Shown: one piece after another, positions 33,002 to 40,888 of the stretch | How the letters are laid out: each line of letters starts with the position of its first letter | Numbering within the stretch: position 1 is the first letter of the stretch | Origin: Lachnospiraceae bacterium AM93-12TA | GTDB taxonomy: Bacteria; Bacillota; Clostridia; Lachnospirales; Lachnospiraceae | Reading direction: 5' to 3' | NCBI GenBank assembly: GCA_027698105.1 | Contig: JAQERH010000024.1 | Span: forward strand, 1 to 45,957 | DNA length: 45,957 bases | Program-made: the position numbers and the translations under genes | Notes under the pieces: model-generated | Seen by the model: only the letters and a program-made list of their open reading frames with translations | What the model was told of the DNA's origin: nothing | The model's database searches: none

Positions 33002-34111
33002 TTACTGCTTTGCGCCGAATCCCTCGTAGTTCTCAACTACGATTTCGCCGGAAACGATCTTTTCCTGAAGCTCTTCACACTTATCCACAATATCCTGCGG
33101 GAACTTGTCTCCAAGGGCTTCCTTCATAACTGAGAAATCAGTTAAGCTTACGCCGCCCTCGCTTAATGTCAGGTACTGAGTGCTTCCGCCCTCAAAAGTT
33201 CCCTCTACTGCGGACTGGATAACCAGATAGCATGCATTGTCTACTCTCTTTACCATGGAAGTAAGCACGTGGCCAGGCTGATCATTATCCTGATCTAAGT
33301 CTACGCCGATTGCATACTTTCCTGCCTCTTTTGCTGCCTCAAGGATTCCAGGGCCTGTACCGGAAGCTACGTTCATAACGATATCTGCGCCCTGCTCATA
33401 CTGAGCCAGTGTCAGCTCCTTGCCCTTTAACGGGTCAGACCATGTTCCTGCGAATGCCTGAAGGATTGTGATATCCGGATCGATGTATTTCGCACCCTGC
33501 TCATATCCTACATAGAAATCGTGGAGAACCGGAATATCCATTCCGCCTACCCAGCCGATTACGTTGTCTTCATTTACACCCTCAATATCTGTCTTCTGTG
33601 TGAACATAGCTGCTGCAGCGCCTGCCAGGAAGGAACCCTGGTTCTGGGCAAAGCTGATGGACTCTACGTTCGGAAGATCTACTGTGGTATCGATAACTGC
33701 GAACTTGGTATCCGGATAGTTCGGTGCATGTTTTGAAATATAATCTGCAATGTTGGAAGAAGCGCCGATAACCAGATCGTAGCCGCCTTCACATGCAGCT
33801 ACCAGGTTTGCTTCCCACTCCTGAGCTGTCGTTCCCTCCAGGGACTTTAACTCAATGCCGAAGTCCTCTACTGCTTTCTGAGCGCCGATGTTACAGGAAT
33901 CGTTGTAGGACTTGTCTCCCAGATTTCCTGTGTACACGATGCAGACTTTGAGACCGTCTTTGCTCTCTTCATTTCCGGCTTCCTTGCTCTCTCCTGCTGC
34001 TCCGCCTTCTGCAGCCTTTGTAGTCTCCTTACCGCTGTCTGATGATCCGCAGCCTGCCAGGCTTACGCACATCAATCCTGCCATTAACAGACACAGTGCT
34101 CGTTTCTTCAT
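33002..34111 (-). CDS. BMP family nucleoside-binding lipoprotein (NupN/YufN/PnrA-like)
   Basis: Extracellular substrate-binding component of the nucleoside ABC importer. The 369-aa protein has a signal peptide and lipobox LAGC (lipidated Cys21), a Gly/Ser/Glu-rich linker (about 22-52), and a BMP/PnrA domain (about 53-369). Segments such as KVCIVYTGNLGDKSYND, DLVIGASSNIADY, NVIGWVGGMDIPVLHDF and MNVASGTGPGILEAAK are typical. GGAGGAGGAG precedes the ATG. It is the first gene of the operon, with a TTGACA/TATGAT promoter and a nearby 18-bp palindrome. Confidence 0.93.
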   Translation of the reverse strand: MKKRALCLLMAGLMCVSLAGCGSSDSGKETTKAAEGGAAGESKEAGNEESKDGLKVCIVYTGNLGDKSYNDSCNIGAQKAVEDFGIELKSLEGTTAQEWEANLVAACEGGYDLVIGASSNIADYISKHAPNYPDTKFAVIDTTVDLPNVESISFAQNQGSFLAGAAAAMFTQKTDIEGVNEDNVIGWVGGMDIPVLHDFYVGYEQGAKYIDPDITILQAFAGTWSDPLKGKELTLAQYEQGADIVMNVASGTGPGILEAAKEAGKYAIGVDLDQDNDQPGHVLTSMVKRVDNACYLVIQSAVEGTFEGGSTQYLTLSEGGVSLTDFSVMKEALGDKFPQDIVDKCEELQEKIVSGEIVVENYEGFGAKQ

Positions 34112-34175
34112 GTTTTCTCCTCCTCCATAACCTTTTGTTTCCTTGTTACACTTACTTTTGAATGACGCAGGAATT

Positions 34176-34193
34176 TAGGAAACTGTTTTCCTA
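34176..34193. promoter_or_regulatory. Palindrome near the nucleoside operon start, possible operator
   Basis: TAGGAAA (34176-34182) and TTTCCTA (34187-34193) with spacer CTGT. It lies about +16 to +33 relative to the predicted start of the minus-strand operon, where a LacI-type repressor could act as a roadblock. Confidence 0.5.
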
Positions 34194-34215
34194 CATCATT
34201 TTCTCTGATAGTCAA

Positions 34216-34244
34216 ATCATACATCTATGAAGCCCGTTTGTCAA
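34216..34244 (-). promoter_or_regulatory. Promoter of the nucleoside operon
   Basis: Minus strand: TTGACA (34239-34244), 17-nt spacer, TATGAT (34216-34221), giving a 5' UTR of about 95-100 nt. Confidence 0.85.
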
Positions 34245-34358
34245 TATGTTTCGTTATTTTTGTATAGATTTTCTTTTTCTCCTTATATCTTTTTAAGTAT
34301 ATTCACCACTTCCATCCGGCTTTCCATTCCTTATTATGACTTTTTTCTACAAATACCG

Positions 34359-34373
34359 CAGTTTCCGAAACTG
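34359..34373. promoter_or_regulatory. Palindrome upstream of the LacI-PfkB gene
   Basis: Perfect dyad CAGTTTC-C-GAAACTG. It lies about 17 nt upstream of the plus-strand -35 and shares GAAACTGTTTT with the 34176-34193 site, so one regulator may bind both. Confidence 0.45.
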
Positions 34374-34389
34374 TTTTTCTCACTTTCCC

Positions 34390-34418
34390 TTGTTTTTGCC
34401 TGTCTGAGGGCGTATACT
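34390..34418 (+). promoter_or_regulatory. Promoter of the LacI-PfkB fusion gene
   Basis: TTGTTT (34390-34395), 17-nt spacer, TATACT (34413-34418), with the start codon 27 nt downstream. Confidence 0.65.
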
Positions 34419-34445
34419 TTCTATGATATAGAGAGGAGAACAACT

Positions 34446-36362
34446 ATGAATATTAAAGATATCGCGCGCCTGGCAGGAGTTTCCGTCTCCACGGTTTCCA
34501 AGGTAATGAACCGGAAAGACGGCACGATCAGCCAGGAAACAAGAGAAAAGGTTCTGAAAATTGCCAGAGATTACAATTACACTCCCTACGCTTCTGTGAT
34601 GACTCCTTCCAGAAAAACCTTTCTCATCGGCGTACTGCTGCGCTCCTCCACTGTCCGGACTACCTTAAACGGAATCCTGGAGCGGGCCAGGGAGCTTGGC
34701 TACGGAGTCCTGATCTCAGACTCCGGCTCTTCCCTGGAAGGTGAGAAAAAAGCCCTGTCCTCGTTTTTCAGAAACCGGGTGGATGCGGTGCTGTGGGAGG
34801 CATTTGGAACAGAAAGCCTGCAGAACATGTCTGAGCTTGAAAAAGCCGGAATTCCCTTCCTGTTTTTCAACTGCACCCTGCCTGGATCCATAAACCTGGA
34901 TTATCAGGGGATGGGCTATGCAGCTGCCCGCCTTCTTATTCAAAACGGACATCAGGATATTGCCTGCCTTCTCTCGCCGGGAAGCCGTACAGACGCCCTG
35001 TTTGAAGGCTATAAGAAGTGTCTGTTTGACCACCAGCTGCCTTTCCGCGAAGATCTGGTATTCCACGGAATTACCCCGGCTCTCCTTCACCGTCTGGCCA
35101 GCCATGGGGCTACGGCTGTCCTCTGCTCCCATTTCGCCTCTGCCCTGGAGCTTTATGAGAGAGGCCTGATTCTCCACTGCAAAACCCCGGAGGATTTCTC
35201 CCTTTTATCTCTCAGGGACGATGGGCGGCTGAAAACGCCGTTTCCGGATATTTCCTCCTTCTCCATTCCTCACCGTCAGTTCGGGCGCTTTCTCTGTGAA
35301 CAGTTAATTCGCCTGACTGAGCGGGAGGAGGGCGACGGATCAGGCGTTTTGACTGAGGCGACTGTCTTTTCCTGGGGGCCTGAACCAGACAGCCTGTCCA
35401 CCATAGGACTTCCCTTTTCCATGCTGCCTAAAAAAATGGCTGTGGTGGGAAGCAGCAATGTGGATATCTATCTGAAGGTAGACCAGCTGCCTTCCTCCGG
35501 CCGCGTAGCGCGCACCTCCCTGTCTGCCCAGCACGCAGGCGGAAAGGGACTGAACCAGGCGGTAGGAGCCGCTAAACTGGGACACCGTGTTTCCCTGATT
35601 ACAGCAGTGGGCAACGATGCTGAGGCCGATATGCTCTATGAAACACTTCACAAGCATTCCATAGAATCCTCCGGCATCCGGAAAAACAATTCTCTTCCTA
35701 CAGGAAGAGCTTACATCTTTGTAGAACCAGGCGGAGAATCCATGATCACCATCCTTTCCGGAGCCAACGACGCACTCTGTCCGGAGGATCTGAAAAGCAG
35801 CGCCCATTTACTCAAAGACGCTGCCTATACGCTGATCAGCACAGAGATTTCCATGGAAACCGTGGAGGAGGCCTGCCGGCTGACCAGAAGTCAGGGCGGC
35901 AAAACAATTGTAAAGCCTGCCACCTGCGGTCCCTTAAAGCCTGAGCTCCTGAAGCTGATTGATATTCTCATTCCAAATCTGGAAGAACTGAACGAGATCT
36001 GTCCCGGACCGGCTGATATAAAAGAAAAAGCTGCAGCTCTTTTAAATCAGGGGGCAGGGACAGTCATTGTCACCCTGGGAGCTGACGGCTGCCTGCTGTG
36101 TACCTCTGGGGAGGTAAAACATTTTCCTGCTTCTGACTTTCCTGCCATCGACAATACAGGAGCCGGAGATGCTTTTATCAGCGCCCTGGCCTCCTATCTG
36201 CTCTACGGCTTTGATTTGGAGCATGCAATTCAGATTGCCGGCTATGCTGCCGGATTCTGTATTACCCGCGAGGGAGTTGTTCCATCTCTCATTGACAAGA
36301 GTACACTGGAAACTTATCTCCAGCAGAAGGCTCCTGAGCTTCTGACCATTCCTGGTCACTAG
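34446..36362 (+). CDS. Fused LacI-type repressor and PfkB-family carbohydrate kinase
   Basis: One 638-aa polypeptide, start ATG at 34446 with AGGAG 7 nt upstream. Residues 1-55 are a LacI helix-turn-helix (IKDIARLAGVSVSTVSKVMN). Residues about 58-315 are a LacI-type periplasmic-binding-like effector domain. From residue about 328 a full ribokinase domain follows: MAVVGSSNVDIYLKVDQLP, the substrate motif AGGKGLNQAVGAAKLG and the catalytic DNTGAGDAFISALASYL. All kinase motifs look intact, and no ribosome binding site precedes the internal ATGs, so this is a true fusion rather than two genes. It is divergent from the nucleoside importer operon and probably regulates it. The kinase may make, consume or sense the pentose phosphate. 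The bound sugar is not known. It ends at a strong terminator. Confidence 0.92.
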   Translation: MNIKDIARLAGVSVSTVSKVMNRKDGTISQETREKVLKIARDYNYTPYASVMTPSRKTFLIGVLLRSSTVRTTLNGILERARELGYGVLISDSGSSLEGEKKALSSFFRNRVDAVLWEAFGTESLQNMSELEKAGIPFLFFNCTLPGSINLDYQGMGYAAARLLIQNGHQDIACLLSPGSRTDALFEGYKKCLFDHQLPFREDLVFHGITPALLHRLASHGATAVLCSHFASALELYERGLILHCKTPEDFSLLSLRDDGRLKTPFPDISSFSIPHRQFGRFLCEQLIRLTEREEGDGSGVLTEATVFSWGPEPDSLSTIGLPFSMLPKKMAVVGSSNVDIYLKVDQLPSSGRVARTSLSAQHAGGKGLNQAVGAAKLGHRVSLITAVGNDAEADMLYETLHKHSIESSGIRKNNSLPTGRAYIFVEPGGESMITILSGANDALCPEDLKSSAHLLKDAAYTLISTEISMETVEEACRLTRSQGGKTIVKPATCGPLKPELLKLIDILIPNLEELNEICPGPADIKEKAAALLNQGAGTVIVTLGADGCLLCTSGEVKHFPASDFPAIDNTGAGDAFISALASYLLYGFDLEHAIQIAGYAAGFCITREGVVPSLIDKSTLETYLQQKAPELLTIPGH

Positions 36363-36377
36363 GAGCCCTATACGCCA

Positions 36378-36417
36378 ATTGGCGCAGAGGTATTACCCTT
36401 CTGCGCCAATCTCTTTT
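36378..36417 (+). terminator. Terminator of the LacI-PfkB gene, inside the MATE 3' end
   Basis: ATTGGCGCAGA (36378-36388) pairs perfectly with TCTGCGCCAAT (36400-36410), 11-nt loop, then CTC and T7. The right arm encodes the last residues (IGAEG) of the convergent MATE protein. Confidence 0.9.
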
Positions 36418-37763
36418 TTTACCCGTCTCATCTGTTTTCGATAAAGGATGAAGCCTATTCCAGCAGCCAGAATTTCAGCAGCCGGGAAGGCAAGCCAGAC
36501 ACCTGACAGCCCCATTCTTTCAGAGAGAACTATAGCCAGAGGCGGAATGACCACCAGCTGTCGGATGAGGGAAACCATCAGGGAGTAAAGTCCCTGTCCC
36601 ATAGCCTCAAAGCAGCCGCAGAACACAGTTCCTGCCGCTGAAAAGATAAATCCAAGGCTAATCAGGCGAAGGCAGGAAATTCCCATCTCTAACATCTCTC
36701 CTTCTGCCCCGAACATCCCCATAATCGGACCTGGAACTGTTAAGAACAGAACCATTCCTGCGCCTAAAATCGCCCCGCAGGATATCATGCTGCACCTTAC
36801 AGTCTCTTTCATTCGTTTCAGGCTTCCAAACCCATAGTTGTAGCTCATAATCGGACGCATTCCCTGGATAATGCCGTTTTCCGGCATATAAACAAAGCTC
36901 TGAAATTTATAATACAGTCCAAAGACTGCCACTGCCAGAGAAGAAAAGCTGGTCAAAAGTGCGTTTAAAATGCCCACCAGCAGAGATGGCAGGGACATCA
37001 TAATACAGGATGGAATTCCAATGGAATAAATTTTCATAGCTACAGACTTGTTAAACCGGAATTCCTTAAAGCTGATATGAATGTGCTTCTCTTTTGTAAT
37101 AAAAAGAAGCACTGCCAGGCCGCAGGCCAGCAGCTGTCCAGATACAGTGGCCACGGCGGCCCCTGCCACTCCCATGGCTGGAAATCCAAACAGTCCGAAA
37201 ATCATAATCGGGTCCAGAATAATATTAGTGAGCGCTCCCGCTGCCTGCAGAATCATAGGCATAATCATATTGCCTGTGGCCTGGAACATTTTCTCAATAT
37301 AGATGTGGAAAATACTTCCGAAAGCCAGACATACCACAATATATGTGTAGCTGCATCCCATGGAGAAGGTTTCCGGATCTGAGGTGAAAAATCTCAGAAA
37401 CGGCTTGGTAAAAAAGAGGCCAATCACTACAAACATCAGACTGTGAAGCAGGGTAAACAGGATTCCATGGGTCGCCGCCAGGTTTGTCTCCTCCTGTTTT
37501 CCTGCCCCCAGACTTTTGGCAATGCAGGCATTAATTCCCACTCCATATCCCACTGCTACAGCCAGAATCAAATTCTGAAGCGGGTAGGCCAGGGACACGG
37601 CTGTCAGAGCCTTTTCACTGATTCTGGCTACAAAAATACTGTCTACTACATTGTACATAGACTGAATCAGCATGGAAATCATCGGCGGAATAGACATAGA
37701 CATCAAAAGAGGAAAGACCGGCTTCGTCCCCATCACATTTTTTCTTGGTTCCATAAGTATCAT
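36393..37763 (-). CDS. MATE family efflux transporter
   Basis: Cation-coupled multidrug or metabolite exporter with 12 TM helices. The start is taken at 37763 (MILMEPRKN), 456 aa, with AAGGAG upstream; ATG at 37754 is equally possible. The first ATG at 37793 is unlikely because it lies inside a terminator-like hairpin. Typical MATE segments are PLLMSMSIPPMISMLIQSMYNVVDSIFVARIS, here cited from its core PMISMLIQSMYNVVDS, and the second-half GIIQGMRPIMSYNYG. Its substrate is unknown. The leader 37779-37835 could act as an attenuator. The stop lies 30 nt from the convergent LacI-PfkB stop. Confidence 0.88.
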   Translation of the reverse strand: MILMEPRKNVMGTKPVFPLLMSMSIPPMISMLIQSMYNVVDSIFVARISEKALTAVSLAYPLQNLILAVAVGYGVGINACIAKSLGAGKQEETNLAATHGILFTLLHSLMFVVIGLFFTKPFLRFFTSDPETFSMGCSYTYIVVCLAFGSIFHIYIEKMFQATGNMIMPMILQAAGALTNIILDPIMIFGLFGFPAMGVAGAAVATVSGQLLACGLAVLLFITKEKHIHISFKEFRFNKSVAMKIYSIGIPSCIMMSLPSLLVGILNALLTSFSSLAVAVFGLYYKFQSFVYMPENGIIQGMRPIMSYNYGFGSLKRMKETVRCSMISCGAILGAGMVLFLTVPGPIMGMFGAEGEMLEMGISCLRLISLGFIFSAAGTVFCGCFEAMGQGLYSLMVSLIRQLVVIPPLAIVLSERMGLSGVWLAFPAAEILAAGIGFILYRKQMRRVKKEIGAEG

Positions 37764-37778
37764 TATCTCCTTTCCAAC

Positions 37779-37835
37779 AAAAAAGGAGGCCATGATTCCC
37801 TGTTTAAATCAGAAACAGAAAAATCTATAGCCTCC
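37779..37835 (-). promoter_or_regulatory. Attenuator-like hairpin in the MATE leader
   Basis: GGAGGC (37785-37790) pairs with GCCTCC (37830-37835), with an inner stem CTGTTT (37800-37805) / AAACAG (37813-37818). On the minus strand a T6 run (37779-37784) follows the outer stem, and the MATE ribosome binding site starts within 10 nt. It could end the upstream unit or control MATE by attenuation. Confidence 0.6.
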
Positions 37836-37903
37836 GGCAGTGTCTTTTTCAAGATAGAGCACGCCTTGTTCAGACGCGCCCTATTAATCTATCAAATTCC
37901 TGT

Positions 37904-38545
37904 CTATTTGTCAAATCCTTTTAAATGAATGTAGTTCTTTATCAGTTCTACAGTCTGATCCAAGTCGAGGTTTGTGGTATTAATAGTCAGATCGTAGTTC
38001 TTCATATTGTGCCACTCACTTCCTGTGAAATACTTGTAGTATTCCCTTCTGGACTTCTCCATCTTTTTAATCCGGCGTTTCGCCTTCTCCTCATCAATGG
38101 CGTCTACTTCCATAACACGCTGTACTCTTCTCACCTTGTCAGCGCAGACAAAGATACGGATCAGGCGCTCCAGATCCTCCTCCTGATCCAGCACATAGCC
38201 GGCCGCTCTTCCTACGATAATGCAGGATTCTTCTCTGGCCAGCTCCCGGATCACAGAAGACTGAAACCGGAACAGATTTTCCGGCGCTGTCACATTTCCG
38301 CTTAACACTGGCTCCTCTGTAAAATCCAGCTTCCGGCCTACGATCCGATGGAGCAGATTATTTCCCGCCTTCTCATCTGCCAGACGAAAATACTCCTCTC
38401 CAATCGCACTCTTTTCTGAGGTAAGCTTTAAAATTTCATCGTCATAAAAATGGATTCCCAAATCTTCTGCCAGCTTTCGGCCTACGATCCGGCCTCCGCT
38501 TCCATACTCCCGCTCAATGGTAATAATCATATTTTTATTTCCCAT
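37904..38545 (-). CDS. Cytidylate kinase-like family protein
   Basis: A 213-aa P-loop protein of the cytidylate-kinase-like family (AAA_26 group). It opens with MIITIEREYGSGGRIVGRKLAEDLG, whose core GSGGRIVGRKLA replaces a classical GxxGxGKS Walker A, then has FYDDEILKL and SCIIVGRAAGYVL and the Arg-rich VRRVQRVMEVDAIDEEKAKRR lid region. The C-terminal YDLTINTTNLDLDQTVELI resembles CMP kinase. The true substrate of this family is unclear. GGGAGG lies 7 nt before the ATG. It lies 21 nt after the AlkD-like gene, in a unit with galK. Confidence 0.85.
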   Translation of the reverse strand: MGNKNMIITIEREYGSGGRIVGRKLAEDLGIHFYDDEILKLTSEKSAIGEEYFRLADEKAGNNLLHRIVGRKLDFTEEPVLSGNVTAPENLFRFQSSVIRELAREESCIIVGRAAGYVLDQEEDLERLIRIFVCADKVRRVQRVMEVDAIDEEKAKRRIKKMEKSRREYYKYFTGSEWHNMKNYDLTINTTNLDLDQTVELIKNYIHLKGFDK

Positions 38546-38566
38546 AGAAGAACCTCCCTTCTTCCT

Positions 38567-39304
38567 TTACAAACCTTTTGCTGTCTGGTGCTGGAAAATG
38601 GCTTCTCTCAGCAGACGAATCTGCTGCTTCTGCTCTTCCCCTGCCCGTCTGGACTCCAGAATCTTCTGAAGCGCTCTGCGGTAGGTATCCTCCCCCAGTG
38701 TGTTCCACTCTGTCAGATATTCCATGGTAATCTCCGGAAACTTCACATAGCAGACAGAAACCGCCCAGGCCACAGCCATACTAGCATAGTAATCCGGCTG
38801 CTTGATCCTGTCCAAAAGCTGAAGCGTCTCCAGAATATGCTCCTCATCCACATACCAGCTTAACAGCATGACCGCTGCAAACCTGGCCTCAAATTCCCGT
38901 GCCGAAAAAACGTACGGCTTTAAAAAGTCAAGCACCAGCGCCTGATTCTTCCGGGTGAATTTAAGACTGGTACAGAAGGCATCGCAGACCGCCCAGTTAT
39001 CTATTTTATCCACAAATTTCCGGATTCTTTTAATCTTTTCCCCGACTTCCTCCCTAATCGCTCCGACAATCAGCCCCTGCAGCTGCAGCTCCTCATAAGT
39101 CTCATCAGTCAGATGCTCCAGACAGGAGGGGCCCTCCTCTTTCAGGAGGCGTCGAGCCATGCTCCTGAGGGCCGGAAGGCGGACTCCTAAAATATTGCCC
39201 GCTCCCGGAATCAGCCTGTTCTGAAACTGGCGGTACGGCTCGTCAGCCAGGGAAAGCAGTTCTTTTTGAATTTCCGTGTATTCCTTCACTTCTTTTTCTT
39301 CCAC
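38567..39304 (-). CDS. AlkD-like DNA alkylation repair protein
   Basis: A 245-aa all-helical HEAT-repeat protein of the AlkD family of DNA glycosylases, which remove alkylated bases such as 3- and 7-methyl purines. Family features visible: GVRLPALRSMARRL, VDKIDNWAVCDAFCTSLK with the DxWxxCD-type motif, and REFEARFAAVMLLSWYVDEEHI. The start is GTG just 3 nt after the galK stop, with no good ribosome binding site, which suggests coupling to galK translation. No other repair genes are nearby. Confidence 0.88.
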   Translation of the reverse strand: MEEKEVKEYTEIQKELLSLADEPYRQFQNRLIPGAGNILGVRLPALRSMARRLLKEEGPSCLEHLTDETYEELQLQGLIVGAIREEVGEKIKRIRKFVDKIDNWAVCDAFCTSLKFTRKNQALVLDFLKPYVFSAREFEARFAAVMLLSWYVDEEHILETLQLLDRIKQPDYYASMAVAWAVSVCYVKFPEITMEYLTEWNTLGEDTYRRALQKILESRRAGEEQKQQIRLLREAIFQHQTAKGL

Positions 39305-39307
39305 GTT

Positions 39308-40597
39308 TTACATCAGATCGTTTACGCAGACTGCTCCGTAAGGACGGATACTCATACGGTAAGCATTTCCCTTTCCAAGAGCTGCCTCTATGTATGCCAC
39401 ATACTCATCCACCAGATCATTTGGAAGCATAGCCATAATTACACCGGCAAAGCCGCCTCCGTGTACACGGCAGGCTCCCCGCTTCTTCTCTGCAATAAAC
39501 ATCTCTGTCAGTGCCAGGGCCACACAGATTCCCTGTTCCTGCAGATCTGCTGTGGTATAGCAGTTCTGAAGCCATTTCCAGGAAGAATTTCCAGACTCTG
39601 TAATTTTCTGCAGGAATGTGTCAAAATCGTTCTCCTTCAGGGCCGCCACCTGAGCCTCCACTCTCTTATTCTCCTCAAAGAAATGGAACGCTCTCATAAC
39701 AGAACGATCACCTGCATAGGCTCTTACCTTGGCCAGATTCTCAATCACATCCTTTTCCTCAATATCGGCGCAGACCTCTTTTCCGAAGAACTCCGCCACC
39801 TTCTTCATCTCATTTGGAACAGAGGAGTAATCTGCGCTTAAGTCAGCATGTCCCTTACCTGTATTCACAATAATCAGGCTGTGATCCTGAGCGCCAAAAT
39901 CAAAGTCGATCTTCTCCACCTCCGGAGCCTCCGGTTTCTTAAAGTCGATGGTAATCAGACCTCCCACTGCACAGGCCATCTGGTCTAAGAGACCGGACGC
40001 CTTGTTCCAGAACTTGTTCTCAGAATATTTTCCAATGTGGGCGTAATCCACCACATTCATTTTTCCATCATTGAAAAATGTATTTAACATGGCGCAGATC
40101 AACATCTCATAGGATGCGGAAGAGCTGACACCTGCGGAGCTGATTACGTTGCTGGTGATAAAGGCGTCAAAGCCTCCGATCTCAAAGCCTCTCTCCTTGA
40201 AGCCCTGCAGGATTCCCTTCGTCAGATCAATAGTTCCCGCCATGCCCTTGCTGGGCTTTAAATCCTTTAAACTGATAATAAACTTCTGGTTGAAGGTTTC
40301 GCTTAAAATCCGCACTGTATTTGTGCCATTCTTAGCTGCTGCTCCTACACAGTCTAAGTTAATGCTTCCTGCCAGCACCTTGCCATGGTTGTGGTCTGTA
40401 TGGTTTCCGCTGATCTCAGTCCGCCCTGGAGAACTGAACAAAAGCACATCCCCATCTCCGTATTCCTTTAAAAATCCCTCTGCCACATGACGGTAGCGGG
40501 CCTTATTTTCCTCTGCCTGAGCTGCTCCATAGAGCGTTTCCATTAACTTTCCTGCTTCATCTGTATCGAGTTTCTTTAATGTCTCTTGAATCATCAT
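39308..40597 (-). CDS. galK: Galactokinase
   Basis: GHMP kinase phosphorylating galactose at C1. The 429-aa protein has the galactokinase signature as SPGRTEISGNHTDHNHGKVLAGSIN-type sequence, a variant of the usual GRVNLIGEHTDYN with Asn in place of the conserved Glu; the following motif is SSAGVSSSASYE, the ATP loop, and the catalytic Asp occurs in GLLDQMACAVGG. The last motif is CRVHGGGFAGVIMA. Variant signatures like this are known in related Clostridia, so it is probably active, but the substitution deserves attention. No galT or galE is adjacent. GAAGGAG lies about 11 nt upstream. Promoter at 40679-40707. Confidence 0.9.
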   Translation of the reverse strand: MMIQETLKKLDTDEAGKLMETLYGAAQAEENKARYRHVAEGFLKEYGDGDVLLFSSPGRTEISGNHTDHNHGKVLAGSINLDCVGAAAKNGTNTVRILSETFNQKFIISLKDLKPSKGMAGTIDLTKGILQGFKERGFEIGGFDAFITSNVISSAGVSSSASYEMLICAMLNTFFNDGKMNVVDYAHIGKYSENKFWNKASGLLDQMACAVGGLITIDFKKPEAPEVEKIDFDFGAQDHSLIIVNTGKGHADLSADYSSVPNEMKKVAEFFGKEVCADIEEKDVIENLAKVRAYAGDRSVMRAFHFFEENKRVEAQVAALKENDFDTFLQKITESGNSSWKWLQNCYTTADLQEQGICVALALTEMFIAEKKRGACRVHGGGFAGVIMAMLPNDLVDEYVAYIEAALGKGNAYRMSIRPYGAVCVNDLM

Positions 40598-40649
40598 ATC
40601 GTCTGGTTCTCCTTCACCCCTGATACTTATTTCTTCTGCCGCCTTTCTG

Positions 40650-40707
40650 CTGTCAGACGACAGTTTCTATTCTTTTTAAGTATACCATTTTCGCAGTGGA
40701 TCCTCAA
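40650..40707 (-). promoter_or_regulatory. galK promoter with downstream dyad
   Basis: Minus strand: TTGAGG (40702-40707), 17-nt spacer, TATACT (40679-40684). The dyad CTGTC-AGAC-GACAG (40650-40663) lies about +9 to +22 and may be an operator. The other part of this 290-nt gap has A/T-rich sequence and the weak promoter region of the plus-strand gene. Confidence 0.65.
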
Positions 40708-40888
40708 TATAATATCCCCTGAAATTATGTATGAAAATCGTAACTGAATTTCGCTGTCCAAAACTATGCAGAAGAAAATTTCCCCTGTTTCCCTTAAAGT
40801 CGCTGAAAATCTGTGATAGAATGGAAAAAACGGCTTTTGATACATATAACAGAGGCCATGGATAAAAACAAACAGGAAAAGGACTGAA

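Noticed and set aside
34227..34445. N-terminal extension of the LacI-PfkB gene to 34227
   Set aside because: It would add 73 hydrophobic residues before a LacI HTH and run through the promoter; AGGAG fits the ATG at 34446.
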